Of a stretch of 64,000 bases of DNA, positions 24,186 through 34,662 are shown piece by piece (the first letter of the stretch is position 1; the number at the start of each line of letters is the position of its first letter). The position numbers and the translations under genes were made by a program. Source of the DNA: Lactarius indigo (Eukaryota > Basidiomycota > Agaricomycetes > Russulales > Russulaceae); the NCBI GenBank assembly GCA_025766275.1, contig JAFKAC010000016.1, positions 186,001 to 250,000 on the forward strand, given 5' to 3'. A model generated the notes under the pieces. That model was not told where the DNA came from. It was given only the letters and a program-made list of their open reading frames with translations, and did no database searches.

Positions 24186-24680
24186 TGTTATGTTTCTTCC
24201 CAAACCCTTACTGTACCGGTTGCAACTACGGCGGTAAGGTAGATTAGTTGCGGACTTACGATAGGCGATTACAAGTACGATAGGAGATTGCGCGCTGATT
24301 GCTGACTGAGGACCACACCACTAATACTAGTAGTAGTAGTATTAGGATTCAAGCTACTTACGCGACACGTTGGACGCTACATTACCGTGACTCATAGCAG
24401 CGCTTGAAAGCCTGCTCAACTTGTATTTAACCTGTCTTGTGAAGACCAAGATACGCCATCTTGGTCTTCTTGAATCGTCACTTATCTCTCTCTTTCCCTC
24501 TCTCTCTCTCTATCGCCTCCTTTGAGAAGTGCACCTTCGAGTGTTCACTATTGTCTACGCTTGGACCTTCGCGTCTTCAAGATATTCGTCGAGCCTGGAC
24601 CTCCGTGTCTTCAGAGCACCTGCTAAGTTGTTATCGCCCCTACGGAGCTCAAGTTGAGCTAACGTCATGACGACGTTACA
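24186..24680 (+). repeat. Element A 5' LTR
   Basis: Starts TGTTATG and ends ACGACGTTACA. It differs from the 3' LTR at four sites: TAT/TAC near the start, TCG/TCA, TTG/TCG and TCA/TCG near the end. All four are CpG to TpG or CpA differences. U3 is inferred to be 24186-24457 and R to begin at 24458. Confidence 0.95.
24424..24469 (+). promoter_or_regulatory. LTR promoter: TATA box, U3/R hairpin and inferred RNA start
   Basis: TATTTAA at 24424-24430 is followed by a perfect 12-bp inverted repeat, GAAGACCAAGAT (24441-24452) and ATCTTGGTCTTC (24458-24469), with a 5-nt loop. The second arm begins 34 bp after the TATA box and its first 11 nt are the exact complement of the primer-binding site, so 24458 is inferred to be the first base of the RNA. 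The hairpin is kept in all family-1 LTRs of the window. Confidence 0.7.
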
Positions 24681-24682
24681 TT

Positions 24683-24693
24683 AAGACCAAGAT
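24683..24693 (+). other. Primer-binding site, self-priming type
   Basis: AAGACCAAGAT lies 2 nt after the 5' LTR and is the perfect reverse complement of LTR bases 24458-24468. I recognise no tRNA 3' end in it. This is the arrangement described for Tf1, where the cleaved 5' end of the RNA primes minus-strand synthesis. Confidence 0.75.
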
Positions 24694-24699
24694 ACCACC

Positions 24700-26769
24700 G
24701 TGGCCGTAACAACAAGAGACCAGTGGACGAGCTTCCGTCCATATTCGCTTCCAAGAAGAGGAGAGCGTAACGTCCCCACGCGCTTTCTACAAGCCACTAG
24801 TTGGAGGGAAAGACAAGAAGAAACCGGATATTTTGTGGAGTTCAATGGACCTAGCAGGTTCCGACCAGTTGAGTTCAACTTCGACCATTTGTGTTGGACG
24901 GAGGTTGCGTGGAATCCCATAGATTCCCAGTGGGACGTCATACGACCAGCAGGACCTAGATACCAGTGCGATATCGACGCCCGAGAGCTCAACAGCCGAG
25001 CAGATTGGGGCCCCATTGACGGGCAGGTACGAGAACACTCTACTGGAGAAGTACTATCAGAAGAAGAAGAGGAACGAAGCCAAAGCGAAAACGAAGGGCG
25101 AGAGCCAGATCAAACAGAAACTAGCGGAGGAGCGATACAAGATCTCCTCATCGAACGAGCTGAGTCCGCACACATTACCGAACCAGAGCCAATTCACATC
25201 CGATCACCAGCCATTATGGCAACAATAACAAGAGCAATGGAGGAGGTCGCGATTGAAGAAGCACGCGCAATACGAGAAGAAGCACGAGAAATCCTCATGC
25301 CCATTAACCCTGAAACCGGTGTACGAATGACTGCAGACAACGCAGCCATCTTCCGAGCAATAGGATCAGATCGAGGAGACCCCCCGTCCGGACGACAACC
25401 CGCGCTAGACCTCCCACCGGGAACGGGAGGACCGGGTGAAGACCCGCCACCGCCACCAGGGGGGGGTATCCCGTTTGACCTATGAAGAAATGAACCGCCA
25501 AGAATGCCACCCATAGGACCGCCAGGAGGTGGAGGGGGCGATGGCGGAGGAGGAGGAGGTGGCGGAAATGCCGGAGGAGGAGGACATCATAATGAGAAAC
25601 TAACCGGCGAGCCACCTTCCATTTTTGACGGAGACAGACTCAAAGTGGACCAATTCTTAACGCAGTGGCATGTCTATTGGGGCATGAATTTGGACGCCCC
25701 TATCATGCGCAACGATTACAGAAGATGTCTTCTGTTTCTCTCCTACATCAAAGGCGGAGCAGTCAGCGAATGGGTCCTATCCTTCCTGAATTGGCTCAAC
25801 AGGCAAATACAACGGGGAATCAGTCCCTATACTCGTGACCTATGGGACGCTGTGGCCGACGGATTCAGCCAAAGGTTCGAGAACACACTAGAAAGGGAGC
25901 AAGCTCAAGCCATACTATGGAAAGGCTATAAAATGACGGGAGAGGACATTGACAAGTACGTCAATGACTTTGAACAGCTTGCACGGAAAGCTCACTATCG
26001 CCTCAATGAACCCCAAACCATCGACCTCTTTACGTCGGGTTTACCTAAGGAACTGTTCAAAAATGCGTTCCAATTCGACAACCCCGTTACGTTTGACGAC
26101 TGGAAAAGGGCTGTCCTCAAGCGGCAGAAGAACTATATCCATCTCAAGGCGCGACTCAATGAATACAAAAATACGACGACGCAACCAAAGAAGCAGGGCG
26201 GCAATGCGGGGTGGACACTCCCGCAGAACCTGCCACAAACTAACCCGTGGGCGATGGACACCTCGGCTGATCGAGCAAAGGTAAGGCTCGCGGGGTCCGA
26301 AGACATCGACTTCAACAAACTACCACACCGCGACTGGCCTACACCACTGTTCCCGCCAAGAGGAGGACCGGGAGCTAGAGGACGAGGAAGAGGGGGATCT
26401 CGAAGGGACTTAAGGAATGTCCTTTGCTATAACTGTCACACTCCCGGCCACCTCTCACGAAATTGCCCATATCCACGTACGCAGCAACCGTGGCAAGCTG
26501 CCCCATCCAATAGCCGCATGACCGAAACGACGGGATATCCTCAAGGACCCATCTCCCAATACGCGCCGTCACAATACGCGCCGTCACTGCCCGGGTACAT
26601 GTCACCAGCACCAAGCGTAACGCCCGCGCCCCAAATCAACGCGGCAAGCACGAAAACAGCAGGAGAACAGGCTAAAGAATGGCTCACGCAGGTGGCCAAC
26701 AGTACGGATGAAGTAAAAGATCTCATACTTCAAGATCTATGGGGAAAAGAGGGTTTTCGGGACGCCTGA
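24700..26769 (+). pseudogene. gag: Element A gag (one premature stop)
   Basis: The frame opens after TAA at 24682-24684. It begins at GTG 24700 (context ACCACCGTGG) and runs to TGA at 26767-26769, with one internal TGA at 25483-25485 where the other copies have CGA. An N-terminal block (TGYFVEFNG...PVEFNFDH) precedes the first ATG at about 25217. After it come an acidic stretch, an alanine/glutamate-rich helix, a Pro/Gly-rich linker, the Retrotrans_gag capsid-like domain (KVDQFLTQWHVYWGMN through EDIDKYVNDFEQLARKAHY), a basic Arg-Gly stretch and one zinc knuckle, CYNCHTPGHLSRNC. Gag packages the RNA and forms the particle. If translation needs the GTG, this copy makes only a truncated Gag. 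Confidence 0.88.
26751..26757 (+). promoter_or_regulatory. Candidate -1 ribosomal frameshift site GGGTTTT
   Basis: In the gag frame the heptamer reads G GGT TTT, the X XXY YYZ form, 10 nt before the gag stop. Slipping back one base gives KEGF-SGRLNPSVW, continuing into pol, and element D encodes KEGFSERLNPAAW in one frame at the same place. The heptamer is unchanged at 40616-40610 (minus), 53093-53099 and 59283-59289. Reinitiation at ATG 26739 is the alternative. Confidence 0.6.
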
Positions 26770-29700
26770 ACCCGTCAGTCTGGGTGAGGGCTCTCCAATG
26801 TAATTCTGTAATTGTGACAACGCGCTACCGATCTATGAGAATTCCAGTAACTGTCCATACAAATTACCAAACGACTGAAACAAATGCGCTAGTCGACTCT
26901 GGCGCAACCGACAACTTCATCCAACCCAGCTTGGCTAAGTGGGCTGGTATCCAGACACAGCCGCTGAGCACGCCCCGCAAAATATGGAATATAGACAACA
27001 CAGAAAATAAAGCTGGGTTAATCACTCATTACATTAACCTAGAAGTGAAAACACGGGGACAGATAAAGCAAATGACCTTCCTGGTCACCGACCTTGGAAG
27101 CGAAGATATGGTGCTAGGCTATCCTTGGCTAAGTGCATTTGAACCAACGATCAGCTGGGCCACCGCCACTATACACCCCGACATGCAGCCAATAATGTTA
27201 GCAACTAGCGAAGCGCTGCTATCGACAACAACCGTTCGAGCCCTCATTGTGGCCGAAAAGGAAGACATTGTATGAGAACTAGAAGAAGAAACATTCGCCA
27301 GAGCCACCACCTCGACGGAATTGGCTATACAAGCAAAACAACAACAAACGAAGGCAGTGCTCCCTCAGGAGTATGCAATGTTTACCAGGCTTTTCAACGA
27401 GCAAGCCTCGCACCGCTTCCCCCCGGCAAGGCCGTGGGATCATGCAATAGACTTTAAGCCATCCGCGCCGGCCGCCATCGACTGCAAGGTCTACCCTATG
27501 ACCCAAAAAGAAGAGGGCGAACTCAAGGAGTTCCTGGAGGAGAAACTGAAGCAAGGATATCTGCGCCCCTCTATCTCTCCGTACGCATCCTCCTTCTTCT
27601 TCATTAAAAAGAAGGACGGAAAACTACGCCCGGTACAGGATTACCGGGTCATCAACTCCCACACCATTCGGAATCAATACCCGCTACCGTTAATACAGGA
27701 CCTCATCCTTGACCTCAGCAACGCCCATATCTACACGAAACTTGACATCCGATGGGGCTACAACAACATACGCATTCGTGACGGCGACCAGGAGAAGGCA
27801 GCGTTCAAGACCAAATTCGGCCTCTTCAAACCCACGGTTATGTTCTTCGGGCTCACCAACTCCCCCGCCACCTTCCAAGCCATGATGAACCACATCTATC
27901 GCGACACCATAGCGAAACACGAACAGCTGGGCACTACCATTCGCGTCTACATGGACGATATTGGTATCGCTACTCACTTTGATCACGATCTAGCAGCCCA
28001 TATAGATGCCGTCCGCGATGTTTTGCGCGTTGCAGAGGAACACGACCTCTACTTCAAACTCGAGAAGTGCCTGTTCCATCAACCGCGGATGGATTACCTG
28101 GGGGTAATCCTTGAAAGGGGGGTGACCCGAATGGACCCTGTAAAAGTTCAAGGAATCAAGGACTGGCCAACACCAACGAAAGTCAAGGACGTCCGCTCTT
28201 TCCTCGGCTTCTGTAACTTTTACAGACTCTTTATCCGCGGTTTCGCAACTCACGCCAAGCCACTCACTAAACTAACACGAAAGAACGAAGAATGGCGATG
28301 GACTGAAGAAGAAGAAAAAGCGTTTAACACCCTAAAACGACTCGTGACGGAGGAACCTGTGCTAGCACACCCCACCCTTCAAGACCCATTTGAGTTGGAA
28401 GTAGACGCTTCGGGCTATGCGGTGGGAGCCGTATTACTGCAAAAGAAATCTGACGGCAAGCGACATCCCATAGGTTACTACTCGGCGACGCTTTCCGAAG
28501 CCGAAAGAAACTACGACATCTACGACCTAGAGCTGCTCGCGATAGTTAAGGCCCTACGGAATTGGCGACCACTTCTCGCAGGCGCCCCTCACAAGATCAA
28601 AATCTACTCGGACCATCTAAACCTACAATACTGGAAGTCGCCACAAAAGATCAGCAGGCGAGTCGCCAGGGAAGTACTCGAACTTTCTGAATACGACTTC
28701 GAGATTCATCACATTAAGGGAAAGAACAACGGGCGGGCAGATGCATTGTCAAGACGACCGGATTACAACCAAGGCGTCGAGGACAATAGCGAAGTAGTGG
28801 TCCTACCCCCTGAAATCTTTGTACGAACCCTTAACACCGCACGTACCTTCGTCACCAACCCAAATCTGCTACAACCACGCCACCAACAAGACGAAGAGGT
28901 GATCAAGATGTGGATCGACCCTCATCACCTCAAAAAAATACAAGGGGAATGGTACAAGGACGGCAGGTTCATAATCACAGGGCCAGCATCGACCCAACGA
29001 GTACTAATACATGACCATCACGACCTGCCAATACATGGCCATCCGGGAATTGCGAAAACTCAACGCATCCTGGAGAGACACTACTGGTGGCCGCGACTCC
29101 GAAGAGACGTATATGAATACGTGCAAGGCTGCGCGGAATGCCAAAGGAATAAAGTCAACACGAGGCCCATACGAGCCGCACTGCATCCCATCACACCAAT
29201 ACTGGAAGCCATGCCGTTCCACACGGTGGCGGTGGACTTCATCACCAAGCTCCCCGTATCCAAGGGGTATGACAGTATACTAACTGTCACGGACCACGAC
29301 TGCAGCAAGGCCTCAATCTTTATCCCGTGCCGAGAAGAGATCACCGCAGAAGAAACGGCGAATCTGTATGTCGCCCAAGTGTTTAAGCGCTTCGGATTGC
29401 TGCACAAGATAATAAGCGATCGCGACCCACGCTTCACATCCAAGTTTACCAGAGAAGTATGCCGCATTCTGGGGATTCAACAGAACATATCAACCGCATA
29501 TCACCCCCGTACTGATGGACAGTCCGAGCGAACTAACCAGTGGCTGGAACAGTACCTACGTTTCTGGGTAAATGAGCGGCAAGACAACTGGGAAGCTTAT
29601 CTACCAATCACCGAATTCGCGCACAACAACTGGCCACATGAACATACTAAAGAATCGCCGTTCCAACTTCTGATGGGATATAACCCACAAGCGGACTGGA

Positions 29701-31478
29701 CAGATAAGCCATCCCCCATTCCCCTCGCAACCGCGCGACTGACACAGCTAAAAGAGGCTAGAGACGCCGCCCAACGCCTTATAAAGAAGGCGCAAGAGTC
29801 ATGGGTGCGCAACAAAGATACGCCCAAGTTCGGCATCAACGATCTTGTATGGCTCGAGGGCAAACATCTCCGAACCAATCAGCCTACAGCGAAATTAGCG
29901 GCACGACGCCACGGACCCTTTCGGGTGGTACAGGTGATGTCCCCTTACAACTATCGATTGGAACTTCCCACGCAGTGGAGCATCCATCCAGTGTTTCACA
30001 TCGATCTTCTCACACCATACAAGCAAACTTCCTTGCACGGGGAAAACTTCACACGACCACCGCCCGAATTGATAGATGGAGAGGAGGAATATGAAGTCGA
30101 GGCCATTCTAGACACTCGGCATTTCGGCAGAGGAAGACGCCTTCAATACCTGATCAAATGGAAGGGGTACCCGGACTCGGAGAACCAGTGGGTCAACAAA
30201 GACGACGTCTTTGCGCCGGAAGCGCTTCGCCTGTATCAGGAAGCGCAAACCCACAGTAGAAGAGATAAAGTAGGAGTCGCTCGGACAGAGGACAGTCATC
30301 CCCTCCTCCTTCGCTCAGCCATTACTCTCATGCCCACTTCCCCACTACGACATGTCACACAGGCGCAACTCCTCGACTCCCTCGCAGAAGACGCCCGCGC
30401 CCTCTTGGCGGAGGACAGCGACACCGAAGTTCCCAACACTCAGCTCACACCATGGACACCTCTTGCACCAGCAGAGGGGCCCATCACCGCACAAGAATGG
30501 ATCAACGTCATCACCAGATTCCCAGACCCGACGACCACCCCTGACGACGACAGAGCTGTTGTCCACGTCTTCCGAAACGATCGCGGCGAACGTGAACCCA
30601 TCGCCGCTATCCCCCCAAGCGACGACCTCATCGGCGTTCGCGGAGTTTTCCCGAGCAACGACCAGCGTTCAAGCGCTGATGGAGTACGAGTTGGAGGGCT
30701 GGAAGAGGGTAGCGGCAGCATGGCAGAAGGAGCAGCTGGACTCAGCAGCGGCCCGACTGAGGGAGATGCGCGAGCGACGGCAGCGATGGCGGCAGCTGAG
30801 GCTGGCCATGATGACGAAGATTATTACCCGGCGAGACACACCTTCCTTCGAACGAAACGCGACCCTGATAATCCCCTCATCACGCCCTGGCTCGTCTACT
30901 CCGACGGGTCCCCCATGTATCGAGGACGTGTGCGCGTGCCTGGTGCCGCCGATCACCGTCCGTTCACCGCCGCCGAGGACCCCGCGCATGTCATTGCGCC
31001 TGAAGGGTTCCGGGCGAACCGACGACCCCATCACATTCGATACCCCATCACCGGGCCAGACGGAGTAGAACGGGACGCGTCGCATGTCCAGATTATCGGA
31101 GGGGCAGACCCCCTCATATTAGGAGTTATACCGGGCTCGCCACACGTCTATGGTAAGCCCCTCTATGCCGAACCTCACGTATCCGCGGCGCTCCGCCCCA
31201 CGTATCCGCATGAAGACCTCGTCGTCTTCGAGGCGGACAAGATCACCAACCGCGCCCTCAATCGCATCAACGACGAGTCACTCACCGCAGAGGTTACGTG
31301 CTTCCGCGCGGCCAGCTACGAGCTGGATTGACTTCGGGCGAGGGTGAGTCAACTCCGCGCAATGATCGAATGCGCACAAGATGATCGGCGCGACGCGATC
31401 TATCGCTTGGAGCGCGCCACCGCGTTAGAGCGTATTGCCGATGAACAGCGCGACTGGCCGGCCCGCGACTTTCGGTGA
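26758..31478 (+). pseudogene. pol: Element A pol: protease, RT, RNase H, integrase, chromodomain, extra C-terminal domain
   Basis: The frame is -1 relative to gag. The protease active site VDSGATDNF is near 26889. RT has YMDDIG at 27948-27965, and RNase H starts at VDASGYAVGAVLLQ (about 28400). Integrase has the HHCC finger (HHDLPIHGHPG...CAECQRNK, about 29014-29150) and the DDE core (VDFITKLP, SDRDPRFTSKF, TDGQSERTNQ). The chromodomain is YEVEAILD...[17 protein letters not shown] (about 30090-30240). A ~400-residue extension follows the chromodomain. TGA codons at 27273-27275 and 31329-31331 interrupt the frame; the natural stop is 31476-31478, after the peptide ARDFR. The copy is nearly intact but not translatable as a single protein. 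Confidence 0.9.
30352..31068 (+). CDS. Overlapping frame inside the pol 3' end, 238 codons
   Basis: This +1 frame relative to pol starts at ATG 30352 (purine at -3) and ends at TAG 31066-31068. It encodes a Ser/Pro-rich N-terminus, then a charged helical, probably coiled-coil stretch (EYELEGWKRVAAAWQKEQLD, ARLREMRERRQRWRQLRL) and a Pro/Ser tail. The same frame, with the same ATG, stop and 717-nt length, is present in element B (36453-35737) and element E (62887-63603). In the helical stretch the +1 frame differs less between copies than the pol frame does. It may be a true accessory protein or part of a shifted Pol product; no function is known. Confidence 0.5.
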   Translation: MSHRRNSSTPSQKTPAPSWRRTATPKFPTLSSHHGHLLHQQRGPSPHKNGSTSSPDSQTRRPPLTTTELLSTSSETIAANVNPSPLSPQATTSSAFAEFSRATTSVQALMEYELEGWKRVAAAWQKEQLDSAAARLREMRERRQRWRQLRLAMMTKIITRRDTPSFERNATLIIPSSRPGSSTPTGPPCIEDVCACLVPPITVRSPPPRTPRMSLRLKGSGRTDDPITFDTPSPGQTE

Positions 31479-31509
31479 GCCAGGGGTCTCACGCTAGAAG
31501 AGGAGGTGA

Positions 31510-32004
31510 TGTTACGTTTCTTCCCAAACCCTTACTGTACCGGTTGCAACTACGGCGGTAAGGTAGATTAGTTGCGGACTTACGATAGGCGATTACAAGT
31601 ACGATAGGAGATTGCGCGCTGATTGCTGACTGAGGACCACACCACTAATACTAGTAGTAGTAGTATTAGGATTCAAGCTACTTACGCGACACGTTGGACG
31701 CTACATTACCGTGACTCATAGCAGCGCTTGAAAGCCTGCTCAACTTGTATTTAACCTGTCTTGTGAAGACCAAGATACGCCATCTTGGTCTTCTTGAATC
31801 GTCACTTATCTCTCTCTTTCCCTCTCTCTCTCTCTATCGCCTCCTTTGAGAAGTGCACCTTCGAGTGTTCACTATTGTCTACGCTTGGACCTTCGCGTCT
31901 TCAAGATATTCGTCGAGCCTGGACCTCCGTGTCTTCAGAGCACCTGCTAAGTTGTTATCACCCCTACGGAGCTCAAGTCGAGCTAACGTCGTGACGACGT
32001 TACA
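31510..32004 (+). repeat. Element A 3' LTR with upstream polypurine tract
   Basis: Identical in length (495 bp) to the 5' LTR. It is directly preceded by AGAAGAGGAGGTGA (31496-31509), the expected plus-strand primer tract. CCTAC at 32005-32009 is the right target-site duplication. Confidence 0.95.
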
Positions 32005-34133
32005 CCTACCGTGACTGAGGGGTACGTATCTCGCTCACTAAACTACCTTACCGCCACTGACAGTACGATTAGATAGTTCTAGGTATTATAATATAGTCGC
32101 TTCTATCCTACCGTGACTGAGGGATAGTTCTAGTTCTTTACAGTTTCCAAATCACACAGGCCTGGGAAAGGAGAGTTAGAACAGGGGAATTGATTGGAGA
32201 TTGAACGTGGACTCGAGAACCTTAAGTACATGCGGTCAGCAGCTAAAGCCTAACGAAGCCAAAAACTTCGAAGTCGAAACTCGTGAGGGGAGAATGTAGA
32301 AGTCGTGGAAAGGTGAAAAGTTGTAGGTAGGATGGGAGTTGACCAACGAAGGCATGCGGCCAATGCAAGGCAGAAAACACATGTAAGGGTAAAGGTAGGG
32401 GAGTTGATGGGTAAATGCACATGGCCGAACAACAGCACCGGTGATAAAAAAACGACGCGCACTACAAGTTCAAATAAAGATCAGGAAATAGTAAGTACAA
32501 TCAAAAGAAAGATGGGTGTGCCTAAGCCTGAGACAAAGAGCGTGAACTATCACGGTCCAACGAAAGTGCGTGTTTGAGACAACAGCACGCCGACCGAAGA
32601 TAGGAGCAATATGATGGAGATGGCAAAATGGATGATGAAAGGAAAGTGGGAGGCGTGGAACGCTTGAGTCTGTCGGCGTCGCATTTGATGAACATCTGAA
32701 AGACCTCGGAATGTTGTAGCTCCAATACGGGGATGGTACAGGCAACGAGGGGCAATTAGCGACGGCGAAAGAGACGGAAATACGACGAAGAAAGAAACAA
32801 CAGATTTTAAAATAGTATGAGGGAGGGAGGGAGATAAATGTGAGGCGAGACAAAGCGAGCGAAGATGAACAAGTCGGTGGCGTGAAAGAGATATCTGAGA
32901 TAGGCAGGAGTAGTGTGACTTGAGGGCGCCAGTGGAATACGTCACATGCAAGACATGCAAGTTGTCAGACATGCTCCCGATGAAAGAAAACCGCATTTTC
33001 TTCATGGCCTGCAAGTACTGTGGGTCCCGGCGGTCAGTGAACGCCATCAAGACCGGATTTCAGGCCCAGGTTGGCAAGCATAGCAGAAACAGAACCGGTT
33101 AGGGGTTGCACATATGACGAGGCCCGGGGACAGGTTTTTTTTTAGCGCGCACCAATCGCATGTTGTATTTTTTTCACATTCATAACAGACATTGACTTTG
33201 ACATGCATCAGCAGTGGAAGGGAACACGGAGAACCAAAAATTGCACATATTGTATTTTTTTTCACATTCATAACAGACATTGACTTTGACACGCATCAGT
33301 GGCGGAAGGGGCTGTCTGTTGTGCCACTAGCAGTGGACTTGAAAGGGAACGAATCAGGTGCCTCTATCTTATGGCCGGCTCTATGTAAGTCACTTATAAG
33401 TGCAAGTACTTTCGTCTGTCTGGTGTCACAACCTTGGTCCCAACATCTTGGGAGCTCACACCTTGCTAGTAAATGGCCAACCATCGAGTTCTGTCTCAAG
33501 CCAACCATCTCACAGAACACTCATTCCCTCCTCTCTGCCAACCACACGGGCATGTACAGCAACGTGTTGCCGTCTGTCTTTCCCGCTGTATCACTCACGA
33601 TAGGTGCTCACCTATGTTCTCATTCTTCAGGACTATTATGTACCAGTGGTCGGAGATGACCAGGAAGTCGCCCATCGGGAGGGCATCCATCAGCCAGCAG
33701 AAGATGTACATGTAGCTTTGCAAGGTCAAATTCGGTATCCTCACCACATTGACATGGTGGATTCGTTCCGCCGGAGGTCCGAGTGGCGGTAGCATTCACG
33801 CATACCATGCTTGGCCTCAGGCACTTTCTGTTCAACCATGCCCAAATTTTTGGACCTGCCCCATAGGGGCTTGTACGTTTCTGGTCTCCATATATTCTTG
33901 CATGTTCTATCAGTTTCACTACAATACGTTTTGCAGATTCGGAAAGCTGCTTCAAGCAGCTATGATGTGTATGTGTTCTACTATGACTTCATACTCTTGA
34001 AGTTTCCCACGCGTTTTCCCCTCCCGTCTGAAGGACAGTTTGCAGCCTCGAATGGGAAGCAAGTGCGACATGATTTGTGATTCAGTATCATGCCTGATGG
34101 CCTGTGCGTTTGCCTGAGCATTCTTACTCATAT
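32005..34133. other. Flank between elements A and B; contains an empty-site duplicate
   Basis: AGTCGCTTCTATCCTACCGTGACTGAGGG at 32095-32123 equals the sequence obtained by joining the two flanks of element A, so a short local repeat preserved an uninterrupted version of its target. Minus-strand frames at 33955-33595 contain a hydrophobic stretch (SYMYIFCWLMDALPMGDFLV) but no family was recognised. CATAT at 34129-34133 is the expected left target-site duplication of element B. Confidence 0.5.
33155..33309 (+). repeat. Two-copy tandem repeat, 87-bp period
   Basis: A unit containing CACATTCATAACAGACATTG follows a T run at about 33163 and again at 33250, with a few substitutions between copies. 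Confidence 0.8.
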
Positions 34134-34662
34134 TGTAACGTCACCATGATGTTAGCTTGACTTGAGCTCAGATGGTGGTAACAACTTAGCGATGTAATCT
34201 GCTGGCTTGAAGACACAGAGGTCCAAGTCCTTGCCTTGATGAATACACGGAGGTACACTGGCAAGCAAATATCTTAGTCATGAGCGAAGTCGGACGTCCT
34301 TCAGAAGTAAGCGCGAGAGATGAGAGAAGAAGAGAAGAAGACAAGTGGTGATTCAAGAAGACCAAGATGGCATATCTTGGTCTTCACAAGACATCTTAAA
34401 TACACAAACGAGCAGGCTTAGAAGCGCTGCTATGAGTCACAGTATGGTAGCGTCCAACGTATCGCAGAAACAACTCGAACCCTAATACTACTAGTACCAG
34501 TACTAGTGGCGTCGGTCATCAGTCAGCTATCGTACCTGTATTGCCTATCGCACTGCTGTATCACTGTAAGTAAGTCCGTGACTAATATACCTTACAGCCG
34601 TAATCGCAACCGGTACAGTAAGGGTCCCAAGTCAGGCAGTCCGTACAAGCAGAAACGTGACA
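34134..34662 (-). repeat. Element B 3' LTR
   Basis: On the minus strand it runs TGTCACGTTTCTGC to GACGTTACA (529 bp) and is preceded by the purine tract AGAAAGGGGGTGA. It carries the family-1 hairpin and the ATCTTGGTCTT start. It differs clearly from the LTRs of A, C and E, so B is an older insertion from a diverged source. Confidence 0.9.

Larger units (their letters stand above)
24186..32004 (+). mobile_element. Element A: complete Ty3/Gypsy chromovirus, family 1
   Basis: Two 495-bp LTRs (24186-24680, 31510-32004) with TG...CA ends enclose gag and pol in the order protease, reverse transcriptase, RNase H, integrase, chromodomain, extra C-terminal domain. The element is flanked by the 5-bp duplication CCTAC (24181-24185, 32005-32009). 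The LTRs differ at four positions, which indicates a fairly recent insertion. Coding is interrupted only by premature TGA codons (25483, 27273, 31329). The primer-binding arrangement is that of self-priming Tf1/sushi elements. Confidence 0.96.

Noticed and set aside
24461..24670. Open frame inside the family-1 LTR (also 31785-31994)
   Set aside because: It has no ATG at its start, lies in R/U5, is Leu/Ser-rich because of the CT-rich leader, and appears twice only because LTRs are paired.
33163..33309. Possible CRISPR-like array
   Set aside because: There are only two copies with an 87-bp period and no spacer structure; it is a simple tandem duplication.
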